From the NCBI GenBank assembly GCA_030077755.1, contig JAQJZZ010000002.1, positions 310,001 through 374,000 on the forward strand: 64,000 nt of DNA, in the 5' to 3' direction. The notes beneath the pieces are model-generated. The model searched no databases. It was not told the origin of the DNA and saw only the letters and a program-made list of their open reading frames with translations. This DNA comes from Filosporella fistucella (Eukaryota; Ascomycota; Leotiomycetes; Helotiales). Positions 36,120-47,347 of the stretch are shown one piece after another (the first letter of the stretch is position 1; each line of letters starts with the position of its first letter). Made by a program: the position numbers and the translations under genes.

Positions 36120-36602
36120 TTACCCTCGCCATTTTTCAATTGAGGGCAGACAGAGATAATGCAGCCAATCATGAAAACTCGGAATAGGAACAGCGACTGC
36201 TAGTAGCGCCGAACGTGCGAGCAGCGTGCTGGTCAATATAATCAGACGATAGACTAAAAACACAAATTTGATGCTAGATAAACATTTGATGAGATCAGAG
36301 AGGGGATTTGGGCGTGGTCGTGATGTACCAAAACGCTGGTCCATCTGCAAGAAAGTGGTAGGGTTGAGGCTAGGGATGTCTCTGGCTTGTATGAGCTCAC
36401 GACAGGACGTTCGAGCGTCATTCCCTTGTACTCGCACAATAAAATCTCAATCCTTATCCTCAGTAGCCAGGGCTTCCGCTGGTCTCCATTGGCCGCCGTT
36501 ATCTACTACCAGGAATCGCATCATGTCGCGTGCAAGTTCTGGAAGAGTGCCACGAACGAGAAAACGATGCCCGAAAATGCAAGCTTCGTGGGCAGATCGA
36601 CT
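36120..36602 (-). pseudogene. Gene relic with in-frame TGA, unrecognised
   Basis: The minus-strand frame reads SAHEACIFGHRFLVRGTLPE, ARDMMRFLVVDNGGQWRP, AEALATEDKD, then TGA, then DFIVRVQGNDARTSCRELIQ and onward to a stop at 36120. The text on both sides of the TGA looks protein-like, and a Trp codon (TGG) is a plausible ancestor. An upstream frame at 36607-36846 (LLNTLERGTSIGNLMVAI) may be another piece. No family is recognised. Confidence 0.4.
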
Positions 36603-38626
36603 GTTTCTAGATTCGAAGTTCAGCACCTAGGCACATGGTCCCGACGTTGCAGCTGACTGCGAATGGCTTATCGCAGGTGGTGACGCGCCCACCATAGAGC
36701 TCTCCATATATTGGGTGTTTGATTGCCACCATTAGATTTCCTATCGACGTTCCCCTCTCCAATGTGTTCAACAGTTCGTTTACAGCATTGTTTGCAGAGT
36801 CGACTGAGATGTGTGCACTTCGATGGTCGCGGTGTGCCCTCATCATCGTCTGAATGCTCGAAGGGTCCGTATGTGGACGAGGAAATTGTCTTCGTTGTAC
36901 ATGGTATTGGTTCTGCCTACCAGTAATTAAACATCAACTTTTGTTTGATAAGGGATAGGGTTTGAGGCATTGCTGTCGGATGTCGGTTTGCGGACGTTGA
37001 GGAGTCGAATCTCTGAGATATTATATTGTTATGTCGGGTTGATTGGAGACTGAAATTCCTGGCCGATCGCGACACGATCCATGACATTCCCGCCTGGTCA
37101 CATGATCCTAACAAGTAAGGGAAATTTACAATCCTGCCTTTTGGTTGATCGCACAGCTATACACAATCACTGCACTCCTAAGGTAACTTTCCACTCCTGC
37201 TCGAGTGCTTTTCGTCTTCTGATTATAGGTTAACACGTCCAGGTCTTCGTGTCTCGTCGTCAGATTCTCTACGAAGTCATTCCGGCATCTGGTTTTATTT
37301 CCAAAAGCTGAGAACTATTGACAAACTTACTCTCCGATTTCTTCCAATATCGAAAAGTTCTATCTGAACGGTCAAATATCATTGAACGCAAACGAGATCT
37401 ACCTCAGGCGACACTCTTGACTTCTCTTCGCGGGAGTTTCCACACCAATACTTTCTTTAGGTATACTCCATACAAATCCAACTCTCAATTACATGGAATC
37501 TCAAGATCAAGATAAGTTTCTATTCAATAGAGTTCTCAACCCTTCTGGAATATTATGTGATGAGTAGTAAGCATCAACATATAGTCTAACCTAAAACAGA
37601 AAACGCTCTCATTCCCCTGAATTTAAGCGAAGAGACGAGGACGATATCTGGTAGGACGCCTCATATGCAGCATAGAACCTTGTGTAATGTGACAAATAAA
37701 AACGTCTCCACCCCGTTTTCGTGAAGCTTCACTCCCAATTCCGGCTTGATAATCATTCCTGCCATTTTAACTTGAGCGCTAGGAAAGACATCTAGAAAAC
37801 ACCTTGCTCATGCAAGTAATATCACTTGTGCCAAGACGAATTTGAAAAAGGGCTCCCCTGAATCTTTGGCGTGGATTGCCTTCTATACTGACTAATACAT
37901 GTGGTGTAACTTCGTTTTGCATCACTATTGGTCGAGGCCGTTATCCCGAAAAGTTTTTCAGGTTGTATTTTGAGTTACCAGGCCCGCGCCGAAGTCAAAA
38001 GCTTAAAGATTTCAGCCCCAGATTATCGACTGGCAACTATTCGTTCAATTTTCAACTGCATGAACGACCGGAAAGCTCAATCAAGTATTTGCTCTGCTAC
38101 TGCTTACCTCATCGCGTAGCAAGCTGTTTGAACAGCGACAATTTCTTGAGATTTGCCCACCAATGATACAAAGCCTCTCAATTACACTGAGCTTAAACAC
38201 AAATCGAGATCCTAAACTATTAGGAAAACTCCAGCATGAGCTTCACGACGCATCTAGGATCTCCATTCGGATTCTCCGAAATGCAAGCTGAGCTTTACAT
38301 GTCTCACTGCATCGTTAACCTCAAATTGTCAGACTTCTAGAATGACTGAACGAAAAGAGGTCTTGCACATGCATAGCCACGTCGGCTGAGGCGAGTGTCT
38401 TCACGATATGAAGCTTTCCAGAATGTATATAAGGAACAGATGAGTTCTCCAACAGAAAACATTCTCCATCAAACAATTCCTTCAATCATCAGAAGCATTC
38501 TCCAGCCTTCACACAATACACTTTCAATTCCAACACAGCACACTCAAATCAACCTCAGGTATCCAATTTTCCTCAACACTGCATAAACATTCAATTCCCA
38601 ACATCGTCTCGCAGACATCCTCCACA
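36603..38626. other. Intergenic spacer, 2 kb
   Basis: Upstream region of the secreted-protein gene. The last 200 bases are C/A-rich, as in a transcribed 5' leader. Apart from the possible relic piece near 36.6-36.85 kb there is no supported element. Confidence 0.45.
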
Positions 38627-39304
38627 ATGTTCCAGCTTACTACCCTCCTCACCACCGCCCTCGTCGCAGGCCTCACCTATGCAGCCCCGACACCAAAATC
38701 AACCCGCGACATCGTAACCGACATCTACGGTCCCCTCGACACCTGGACTCCAATCTACCTCAAAGATGTCTACCCCGACGCCTACGTCGATGGCGCTCCT
38801 GTCAACTCCAGCGTAATCCTCAAATACGCACCTCCCGCCAACGCGACCGAAGCCCAACACTCTCAAGTGTCCGTTTCTCTGGCTGCTCGTTCCCTCGCTA
38901 CCGATGGAGCATCAAGTCTCCTAGCCAGAGATGGCTCAGAGAGCTGTTTCCAGAGTGGAAACTACGTCTTCCAATATCAGCTCTTCTCCGCCGAAAATGA
39001 TTTCTGTGCACACGCAGCCGATCGTAACCCCAATAATGGCGGTGATTGGTGGGAGAACTTGTCAATGTGGTTTGACCACTCTTCTAACCAATGGGTTCCT
39101 TTCACTACCTCTAACGGTGCTACGACAAGTGTTTTCTGGTGGATCAAGGTGAACGCTGGATTCCAATTCAATTCTGGAGTGTGTTTCAATGCTATGTGGA
39201 CCATCATCAATGACTGTCGGGGAAGCAACCCAGATACTGCTGGGGGTCAGCTCTGGGGTTACAACAATGGACAAGTTGATGCTACTATTGATCCTTGGGA
39301 CTAA
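38627..39304 (+). CDS. Small secreted protein, four cysteines
   Basis: Intronless gene for 225 aa. Residues 1-19 form a signal peptide with a likely cut after TYA. A pro-like region of about 80 residues carries N-glycosylation sites (NSS, NAT). The mature-looking C-terminal part is Trp/Asn-rich (GGDWWENLSMWFDHSSNQW, SVFWWIKVNAGFQFNSG) with cysteines at 107, 127, 186 and 197, enough for two disulphides. The ending CRGSNPDTAGGQLWGYNNG resembles the GG-x-L turn seen near the end of Ecp2/Hce2-type secreted domains, but the match is weak. It is likely an extracellular protein, possibly host- or competitor-facing. The sequence before the ATG (CCACAATG) is a good start context. Confidence 0.85.
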   Translation: MFQLTTLLTTALVAGLTYAAPTPKSTRDIVTDIYGPLDTWTPIYLKDVYPDAYVDGAPVNSSVILKYAPPANATEAQHSQVSVSLAARSLATDGASSLLARDGSESCFQSGNYVFQYQLFSAENDFCAHAADRNPNNGGDWWENLSMWFDHSSNQWVPFTTSNGATTSVFWWIKVNAGFQFNSGVCFNAMWTIINDCRGSNPDTAGGQLWGYNNGQVDATIDPWD

Positions 39305-39595
39305 ATGGTTCATCTGAATCATGGTTGCCGAGCTGAAGAAATGATAATCGGATGTACGTTGAGTGGAGGGTTGGTTGTGGATGACGAGGATGAGGGGCTG
39401 GAAAGATTGTTTGGGTGAATAGAGGCTGGGACTCATGTGGAGGATTTCCTTTGTTTTCTGCTTTGTATTTGGTTTTAAATCGTTGCGCAACGATCATCAG
39501 TCGCTACCTATCAAAAATAGATCTCATTTGTCAAACAAATGGTATTGTCTAGTGCATCTCTAAATTTCTAAATTTCTCTATATGCTGAGACATCA

Positions 39596-41441
39596 TCAAA
39601 AGTCTCTACCGTGCCATTTCAGGGGAGTGGCAATGACAGGATGACTTGACTTATAGCGCCGCCAGGTCGGCGTTCTATAGTATTGCCCTGCTTTAAACCT
39701 CCTGAACCTCGGTGCTCCAGCAAATAACCTTGTCCAGTAATCTTCTTCTTGGATGTCTGCCATTCTGAAAATTTCCAATAAGGCATATGCAAAAGTTTCT
39801 GTAGGTGGACACCCCCCGCAATCTTCCTTGAACGATTCAATACTCAAATGATTCGGAAAATATCCCTCTTTCAGCATTAGATCAACGGCTGGTAAAATCC
39901 GAAATTGAATGGCATCGAATAAAATCTGTTCGCCTAGATATGTGTGCCTTTCCTTATCCCATGTCTTCAAGGGAACTCCAACTGAAAATAGGAATTTCAT
40001 TGTCGGTATTTGATATTCCAACATGGCAGAACGAATGAGTGAATGAGTGACATGGTAGCTTCTCAATTCTACCCCACATTCAAGAAGGATTCTGATACAT
40101 TCCAAATGCCCGCCTTTGATAGCCAGAACAAGCGCACCATCAGTTTGGAGAGGATTGTGTACAAACGCACGATCTGCCCCATTCTCGAGCAGAAATCTGA
40201 GTACACCTACGTGGCCATAGTATGCAGCTAGCTGAAGACCGTTCCAATATTTCAAGCCTCCATTGATTGAATAGCGCAATTTGACTTTGATAGACTCTCC
40301 ATAGTCCGTCATCAGTTTCACAACCGACTTTCTCCCGTACGCACACCCCTCCAGCAGCAACATGCCGCATCGTCCTTTCGGGGCAATGGAGTCGAGTCCA
40401 ACTTTGTCAATTATGAGGCGGAGGAGTTTTGAATTTCCATAACGAGCAGCTGCGCGGGCAGAATCCTGTAAATTTATACCAAGTGTCGGTTTTTCATTTA
40501 ATAGTGCTCTGACAATATCGATATGTCCAGCAGCACAGGCTACTTGTAAAGGACTACCAAATAGATTTGGATAAGAATTATGAGTTCGGCAGAAATTCAG
40601 GCTACCAATGTAGGGTAGAGACTCCTGGACTACTTGGGTATCTACGCCATGCTCCAAAAGGACGTTGCAAATGTCAAGTTGTCCCCACCTGGCTGCCAAG
40701 TGGATGGGCCGGCCAAAGTATGGATTTTCAATGTTGACGTCGAGGGTCCCAGATTCTGAGAAAAATTCGCCAGTGACTATTGTTCGAACAAACTCGGTAT
40801 TACCCATGATAATGGCAGCACCAAGAATACACTCAGATTCCATGGTTTGTCTCTCCACAAGCTTGGGATTGTTGGCTTGCGAGCACCAGCCGCTCCATGG
40901 AATTTTCTTCTGTGATTGGATCTTCCAGCCCAAAGAAAGCCCACGATCGGTGTTCACTACCAGATAGTCCGCAAGGGTTTCGCATATTTTGATCATACCA
41001 GTGTCGAGATCCGTGCCATTTGAAGGGTTGTTTTGCTCAAGTACTTGAATTGCTTTCCTGATAGGAGCTAGAAGCTGGTCTTCCGAGTTCAGTGTTAGGC
41101 GGGCAAAGATGAGAAGCTTCTTAATGGAAGCTGGAACGCTTTCTCTTTTCACCATGGCATCAAGCCACAATGCGACGGCCCCACGCTTTTTGTAGAGATA
41201 GCTTTCTATAACACAGTGGTTGATGGTATTGTAAAAGAGTTCTAGCAGTATTAAGTTAACGGATGTGAAAGTTATTCATAGGCAGGCTTTACTCACTGTT
41301 AACCAATCGCAACCGCGTAGCTTTTCGAATACCAATGTCTTCAAAAAGGGGCTCGAAGATAAAATCCAAGATCTCCGAAGGGAGAGTCGCTATCCCACAT
41401 GTCACCCGCTTCCGTCGGACAGACATCTCAAGGACTTCCAT
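39596..41441 (-). CDS. Ankyrin-repeat protein with F-box-like N-terminus
   Basis: Predicted 596 aa; exons 41297-41441 and 39596-41241 on the minus strand. The first exon gives TLPSEILDFIFEPLFEDIGI, then RKATRLRLVNKLFYNTINH, an F-box-like helix set seen at the start of many fungal ankyrin proteins. Ankyrin repeats follow from about residue 160: GRPIHLAARWGQLDICNVLL, GSPLQVACAAGHIDIVRALL, GLQLAAYYGHVGVLRFLLEN and GALVLAIKGGHLECIRILLE, with degenerate ones between. Ankyrin arrays bind partner proteins, and an F-box-like head would suggest SCF ubiquitin-ligase recruitment, which is inference. The frame is intact. The start at 41441 comes from the spliced first exon; without it the protein would begin inside a helix. 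Confidence 0.88.
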
Positions 41442-42124
41442 CGCGAAAGATTATAGTATCATTCACAGATGGCAGAGTAAATGATTAAATGCTATTCGAG
41501 CGCGATACTGAAGGTAGTTGGGAAAAATATGTCGGAGTTGAGTCATTCGAAGATACGATCAATGGAGGCAAACAATCCTCCCAACTTGCTCGCTAGACTT
41601 CTGGCGGTGCCTCTGAAATGCATCATATTAATGGATGCATAGGTGTGGCAAAATCTTCCGGATGACTCCATAAGAGCGCAGTGAGATAATTTGTAAATGA
41701 TCAGTCAGCATGGTATACATGTCCATTGTGTCTCAAGGACCTCACCTCCACCTGTACGAAGTGTTCTCTCGGTTAACCACAATCGAGGTAAGTTTGGGGG
41801 AGGACTACAGCTGATCGTGGCTGACCTCGTCTTTGCCTCTATGGCCCAGTCTTGCCAACGATATGACTATCATCGTGCGCGTTTACTTTGCAAATTCCTG
41901 GAATCTGGTAACTTGCACCTTCCTTGATAATGAAAAGCACAACTCCATAAATTTGGCTGTCGTGATCGGCTTTCAACGACATTCTCACACCTTCCACTTC
42001 AATTGCGGGGAATATTATGCTTAAAGAACAGTGAGTTCCGTAATATACTTTATTCTGTATCGAAAACAGCCTGACCATGTTTCTTGCAGATACTCTCTTT
42101 CTTGTTCGCATCAGAACTTCATAC
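41442..42124. other. Intergenic spacer
   Basis: About 0.7 kb upstream of the ankyrin gene. A plus-strand frame near 41870-42020 (VYFANSWNLVTCTFLD) looks faintly protein-like and may belong to the relic at 42125-42499, but no splice connection was found. Confidence 0.35.
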
Positions 42125-42499
42125 TAACCCGACTTTCACCACACCATTTTTCAACAACACCAACAAGATTTCTACGGTCAGCCAGTCTACATCAGCGATG
42201 TTGCAGTTAGATTGAGTATCGCTTCTATAGGAGAACGGGTTCGACAGATGGATATATCGAATATCAGCATTAGCTTCGTCTCTAATACCTTGCCTGGCAT
42301 CCAGGGAACCTTCAACACGACCTTCTCAATCGCCACTGCCGCAGCATTAAATGATCAAATGTATTCGAACTACAGTAAAAGAAGTTATTCGTCTCGATTT
42401 GCATTCTGGTGCAATGTTGCGTTACAAAACCCCGCTGCGGCAGCAAAAGAACTGGAGCGATGTATGACGAGACTTGGCGGGGGTTTTCAGCTTTGCTGA
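42125..42499 (+). pseudogene. Possible relic or partial gene, unrecognised
   Basis: An open frame without a good ATG reads QQDFYGQPVYISDVAVRLSI, then GERVRQMDISNISISF, LPGIQGTFNTTFSIATAAAL and ends AAAAKELERCMTRLGGGFQLC. Composition looks coding-like. There is no start codon in frame and a stop just upstream. It could be the last exon of a broken gene. No family is recognised. Confidence 0.3.
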
Positions 42500-43453
42500 A
42501 ATGGTAGGGATACTATGTTTTGCGGCGACATCTCTAGCATATGTTTATGCCTTTGAAGATTTCAATGCCGGAGCAGCCTTGCTTGTGGAAAGTACTCAAT
42601 ACTCGGAGCTTAGACTTAGGGTTAACGCAGGAGATCATCTAATTGGGAATTAGGTTCGCGATGGTATTGCACAGCTCCTTACTCCGTACAGTACCGTAAC
42701 AGTGAAGCAGCTGGTGATTGGACACACCGGCGGGTTCGTAGGGATGACACCCGTGTAGGCTAGGACATGGCAGCGGAACATGCCACGCTAAGGTCCAATA
42801 CTTGTACTCATACTAGCTAATGACACGGACGGCCGAGTCTGTGCGGCAGAACATTTCGAATTGCAGGTCTCTTTCAGATTTTACTGCTATTCTGTCGAGC
42901 ATAACGTACCATCCCCCTCTTCAGCACTCCCCCCTCTGTGCTAAGTTTTGTGCTTGTTCTAGAACTTTGGTTTTTGTGTTTATTATCATTTCCCTCATGA
43001 TGAGCGGAAAACTACTACTACAAAGTAGCGATAAGGTCGAATCAATGACTAGTCAAAACTGGATAGACCAAAAACCCTTAGATTCAAGTATAAGGCTTCA
43101 TAGTGCCAGCCTCTCGAGTCGTGTCGGTTGGACGAGGGGCCAATCAATGTGGCGCCGCCTCGCTCCCAGTCCGTCTTAACATGCCATTTCTATTCTCTGC
43201 TTCTACATCTCATTGTACCACGATCGGTGCTAGAGACTTATTTGCCAGTAGCTGAACTCTATGGCCGCCACAGCTGTCTGTACCTGCACCGACTCGGCTT
43301 ACTCCGGACTCAGACTCCTAACTCACTCCCCCGCAATACAAAGATGCGACCCTTAAATACTGGATCAGATTTCCGTTCACTCTTTCTTATGACGATCATC
43401 CGTGTTGCAGTCATTCTCCACGCCTCTTTACGTTAATTAAACGGGTTGTCAGC
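42500..43453. promoter_or_regulatory. Upstream region of the rhodopsin-like gene
   Basis: About 0.95 kb before the ATG at 43454. It contains short frames without motifs and is read as promoter and 5' leader. Confidence 0.4.
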
Positions 43454-44851
43454 ATGGCCACTTCGGAACAGGTTCGCCAAAGCCTTCACCCCACTTGAAG
43501 TATTTATCTAAACCCCACACAGATTCTGCTTATTTTCTGCAGTGTTGTGGCATCCTTAGTATGCTCCGCTCGTTTCTATTTTCGTGTTATTATTGGGCGG
43601 CGATTTGAAGTTCTGGAGTTTGCTTTGATATGGGCTCTGGTATGATGGGTTTCCTGTTTCCGTTGACATCCTATAACTTGCCTCACTGACACTGTGATAT
43701 CTATAAGATCATGCAAATATCTCTCGTTTCGTTACAAGTTCGCATTCTTACTCTCCTTCCATCGATCCAAGAGCCTTTGCGATTTATCGAGCTCCGAAAA
43801 GTATGTACACGTGCAATGCTACCTCGAATTACATTATAGAAGCTAATAGTATGTCTGTATATAGCTGTTCTTCGCTGGAACTTTCTTTTACTATAGCTCA
43901 ATGTGGGGTGTTAAGGTCTCGATTAACCTGCTCCATATACAACTTACTCGGAGATTTTGCCGTATCCAATTCTTAGCTACTTGTACATTATACTTCTTGC
44001 TCGGAGCTTTGCCTTTCATCTTTGCTATATATCTCTTCGCTTGTTGGCCTGTGCAGCGAAGATGGGCACTACCAACAGGTCGGCAATGTTCTCCTATGGC
44101 TCATGCGTGGGACTTTGTATGTAGAACCTTGATATTCCAAGATAATACTAATACCTTTAGTGGACCCACTTTTCTATACATTTAACTACGGACATAATCT
44201 GCAAGTAATTTTCGAACTCACTTCAATAATCTTCAGGATTAAGAAGTCCTTTATCAAAAAAAATTCCTTTCCTTTCATGAGTTTAGTATTTGTATAAAAT
44301 ATGCTAACAGGTTCTTGGCAGTATGTATACTACCGTTCCCGGCCTTGCTCAAAATCACTGAGTCCCGTCTTCGAATAGCAGTATGCGGAGTTTACGGCTT
44401 AACTGTTGTCGCAATTATCGTTACTATTATCCGCGCTATTCTTTTAGCAACTGACATACAAAATAGCATAAAACGAATCATATTGCTAACTACTATTGAG
44501 TTGACCGTTTGCATTGTCATTGGAATATTGCCTAGTATGTCGTCGTCTTTCACGAGGAAGTACGCCGCAGGGGGTTCAGGGTCTAGCAAGCCTGGGCCCT
44601 CGAGGAAGGTGCAGACTGGGGAAAATAGCAACAAACCCTTTTCGATGCTCTCGTCTGATCGTGATCTCTCTGAAATGAGATGCGGGGAAGATATTAATGG
44701 CATTCAACTCGCTCAGTTTTCTCATCAGGCAAACTCATTTGCAACAGAGAGAGATGAAAGCATTACTAGCTCAACAGACCAAATCATTAGCGCATCTAAG
44801 AATGGCATTACAGACGTGGCAGATAATACTATTGCTGTGTACAAACAATAG
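43454..44851 (+). CDS. Fungal rhodopsin-domain (PTH11/SAT4-like) 7TM protein
   Basis: Predicted 354 aa. Exons are 43454-43471 (18 nt), 43523-43639, 43708-43800, 43865-44116, 44161-44204 and 44311-44851. The product has about seven hydrophobic helices: ILLIFCSVVASLVCSARFYF, FEVLEFALIWAL, LFFAGTFFYYSSMWGVKVSI, LATCTLYFLLGALPFIFAIY, FLAVCILPFPALLKI, VYGLTVVAIIVTIIRAIL and IILLTTIELTVCIVIGILPS. The W-G-V-K-x-S-I motif in TM3 and the order of loops match the fungal rhodopsin-domain integral membrane proteins. The C-terminal 90 residues are a Ser-rich cytosolic tail. These proteins are often called PTH11-like receptors, but most have no known ligand or G-protein role. Every intron is canonical, with a GTAATT donor after exon 5. 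Confidence 0.8.
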
Positions 44852-45590
44852 TAAAGAGTATTTGCTGGCAGGAATGAGTTTGGTTAAATGGGGATTGTGG
44901 AAGCTTATACGAATGGGTTATGGGCAAGTTGCATATAGTTGGTAGACAAGTAGCCACCGCATTACTTACGTCTCCCTATTAGAGTTCGGTCCAATCAAGT
45001 ACAATACATGAGTGATATTATCAAACTAGGGTTCCAGTCCATTCAAACTATAATTATTCCCAGATAAAATTAATATCGCTGTGGGTAGACAAATAGCAAG
45101 GCTTGAGATGAACCAATGTGCGAGATCATTGTGAGAGAATTCAGTACCATGGAAATGACCTAGAACTCAGGAGGAACATATTGTACTTGCAAAGTGCATC
45201 ATTAGCATCAAATCCTCAAATGTAAAAATATACTATTGCCTTTTGAGAGGATATAATAGACTTACAATGTTCAAGTAAGGCTATTCTATTTACTGTAAGC
45301 TAAATTATCTGCAATTACTAAGAGACAAATCATACTCACAGAGTACAGGTGGCAGCTATAGACATTTAAATTTGATATTAATCGAAGATAGATCATTGTA
45401 CTTGGGGTGATTTTTGTCACTCTCAGTATAAAGTTCAAGATCGACTTGCACAAGTATACTCGGTAAATTGTAAATCCCTAAGCTTTTTTGTGCAATCTAT
45501 GTAATGCTAAAAGTCCAGAGCCGTTTAAACCTATGAAACCATTAAACATCCTAGTTCAAAAGCCTTTCTAACATATTGAATGATAATCGC
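44852..45590. other. AT-rich convergent spacer
   Basis: Tail-to-tail gap of 0.74 kb between the rhodopsin-like gene and the SRA gene. It is strongly AT-rich and has no supported element. Confidence 0.5.
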
Positions 45591-47347
45591 CTAGCTCATC
45601 AAATCCTTCAACTGCGCTACTTCAGCCAATTCCTGCCTCGTAGGCTTTTGCTCATCGCCCTGATACCTGATCGGGTCTTGCCCTTCCTGCCTTCGTAGAG
45701 TGTACCGAAACATGGCAGTTTTTTCGTCCAGAAGTTCTTCATCGATAATGTCATAAAGACCATCATACCGGATGCCTTTCTTGGGGGCATATAGTGATTT
45801 CTGATTCGCGGCTCGTAAAACGCGAACGGCTTGATTTTTTAATAGTGCTTCCTGCATAAGCTTGGTGCTCTTGGTAGGCTTTGAGGTTTCACTCTGCGTG
45901 CCGCAGTATTCCAGCGTCTACCCCCGTGTCAGATCAATCAACAAAATACTGGGGAAGCAAAACTTCAGAACTCACATCTCCGTTATCCTGATCAGCATAG
46001 CCACCCGAAGCGACAACAACGGCAAAAGCACCTTCCCCAGAATTGCCAAAGATTCCAGCTTCTTGCTCACCATGAGCTCCATCTCTCATGACTGCCAGGC
46101 GAGATGGCCACCACTGTCCATTGATCAAATTATTAGAACCCGGATAATTTGCCGGCTTTTTGTAAGGATATTTCTTGACTGCTTTATATGAACTGCGCTG
46201 CTTTCCTCCAGCCAATGTATTCTTGGATGATTCGATTCCGCGGAGCAAATCGCAATCGAAATCACCCTCCATCCATCTTTTCCACAATAACTCAGCATCG
46301 GCGCGAATATCATAAAGGAAGCGATCTTTGTCATCTCCAGTGAAGATCGCCAGTAAGCCATTTTCCTCTAAAACCTTTGACTTCTTGATAATGCTCTCAT
46401 TGAGAAATTTATAGAATTCCATGTCATGGATTTTCTCCCGAAGCTCCTTTGTGACCTTTGTAAGATCACCATGTCTCTTGTCGGCTTCGATATATCGTTT
46501 GATAATGTCTTTAACCTGACCAAGAATGATTGCATTGCCTCTCGAAAATGTCTTGTCATTGACTTTGATCTCAACGTACCACTTAGACCGGTTTGATGTA
46601 TCGATGATCTCTCGATGAACGATGGCAGTGGATTGGGTGCGACGTAGCTTCTTGGGAGGCGCAAATCTTTGTGTGGCTAAAGGTTGAGCATTTTGCTGAT
46701 TCCCGATTCTCGTCCGCGATGGAGGGTCTACTCCAATGTTTTGGGCTGGAGTCTGGATGTTTTGAGAGGGAGCTATGCCTGTTGCCTCGATATTCGTCAA
46801 TCTTGTCGGGGATTGTTGGGAGTCGAGGTTTACGCCCGCCCGAGAATTTTGATAAGCTTCCTGCACGGTTTTTGCTTCAGAAGGCGGAACAGTCGACGTC
46901 GTTGCAGTTGTCGATAGAATTGTCGGTGGGACTGCCGACAATTCTGGCGGCACCGGCAGTTCTGCAGGGAGATCCTCGCCCGGCTGGTATACTTCATCAG
47001 ATTGGACGGGTACAAACACTCGTGGTCGTTTGCTAGCTGGTGCATCGTTCGCAATTATGGTTTTCGAAATAGGTCTCTTCTGAGAAATCACCTTGACCGG
47101 ATTGGCGCCTTCTGATTGGCGCACGGCAATGGCCAGTGAATGGTTTGCAGTAAATGATGTGACGTTCATAGTATTTGGAGAAGCAGTTTTGGCCTTTGGA
47201 CGGCTAGTGATTTCTAGAATGCATGTTAATCGTTACCTAGGCTCATTTGAATGACTTACTCTTTTCTTTCTGCCTTCTCACAGCAATCTCAGCAATTGAT
47301 TTGGCGAGGGACTCTCTCACAATATTGCTGATGGCTTCGGGATCCAT
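45591..47347 (-). CDS. SRA-YDG domain protein without a RING or SET domain
   Basis: Predicted 550 aa; exons 47260-47347, 45976-47213 and 45591-45917 on the minus strand. The N-terminal third is disordered and has a KRPR basic cluster near residue 60-80, a likely nuclear signal. A helical middle (KDIIKRYIEADKRHGDLTKV and onward) precedes the SRA fold: RDGAHGEQEAGIFGNSGEGA, FAVVVASGGYADQDNGDTL and YCGTQ around residues 390-450, then RVLRAANQKSLYAPKKGIRY and YDG at 493-495. SRA domains flip out and read modified cytosine, for example hemimethylated CpG in UHRF1. Neither a RING nor a SET domain is present, which is usual for fungal stand-alone SRA proteins. A chromatin or DNA-methylation reader role is likely, but ligand specificity is unknown. 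Confidence 0.88.
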
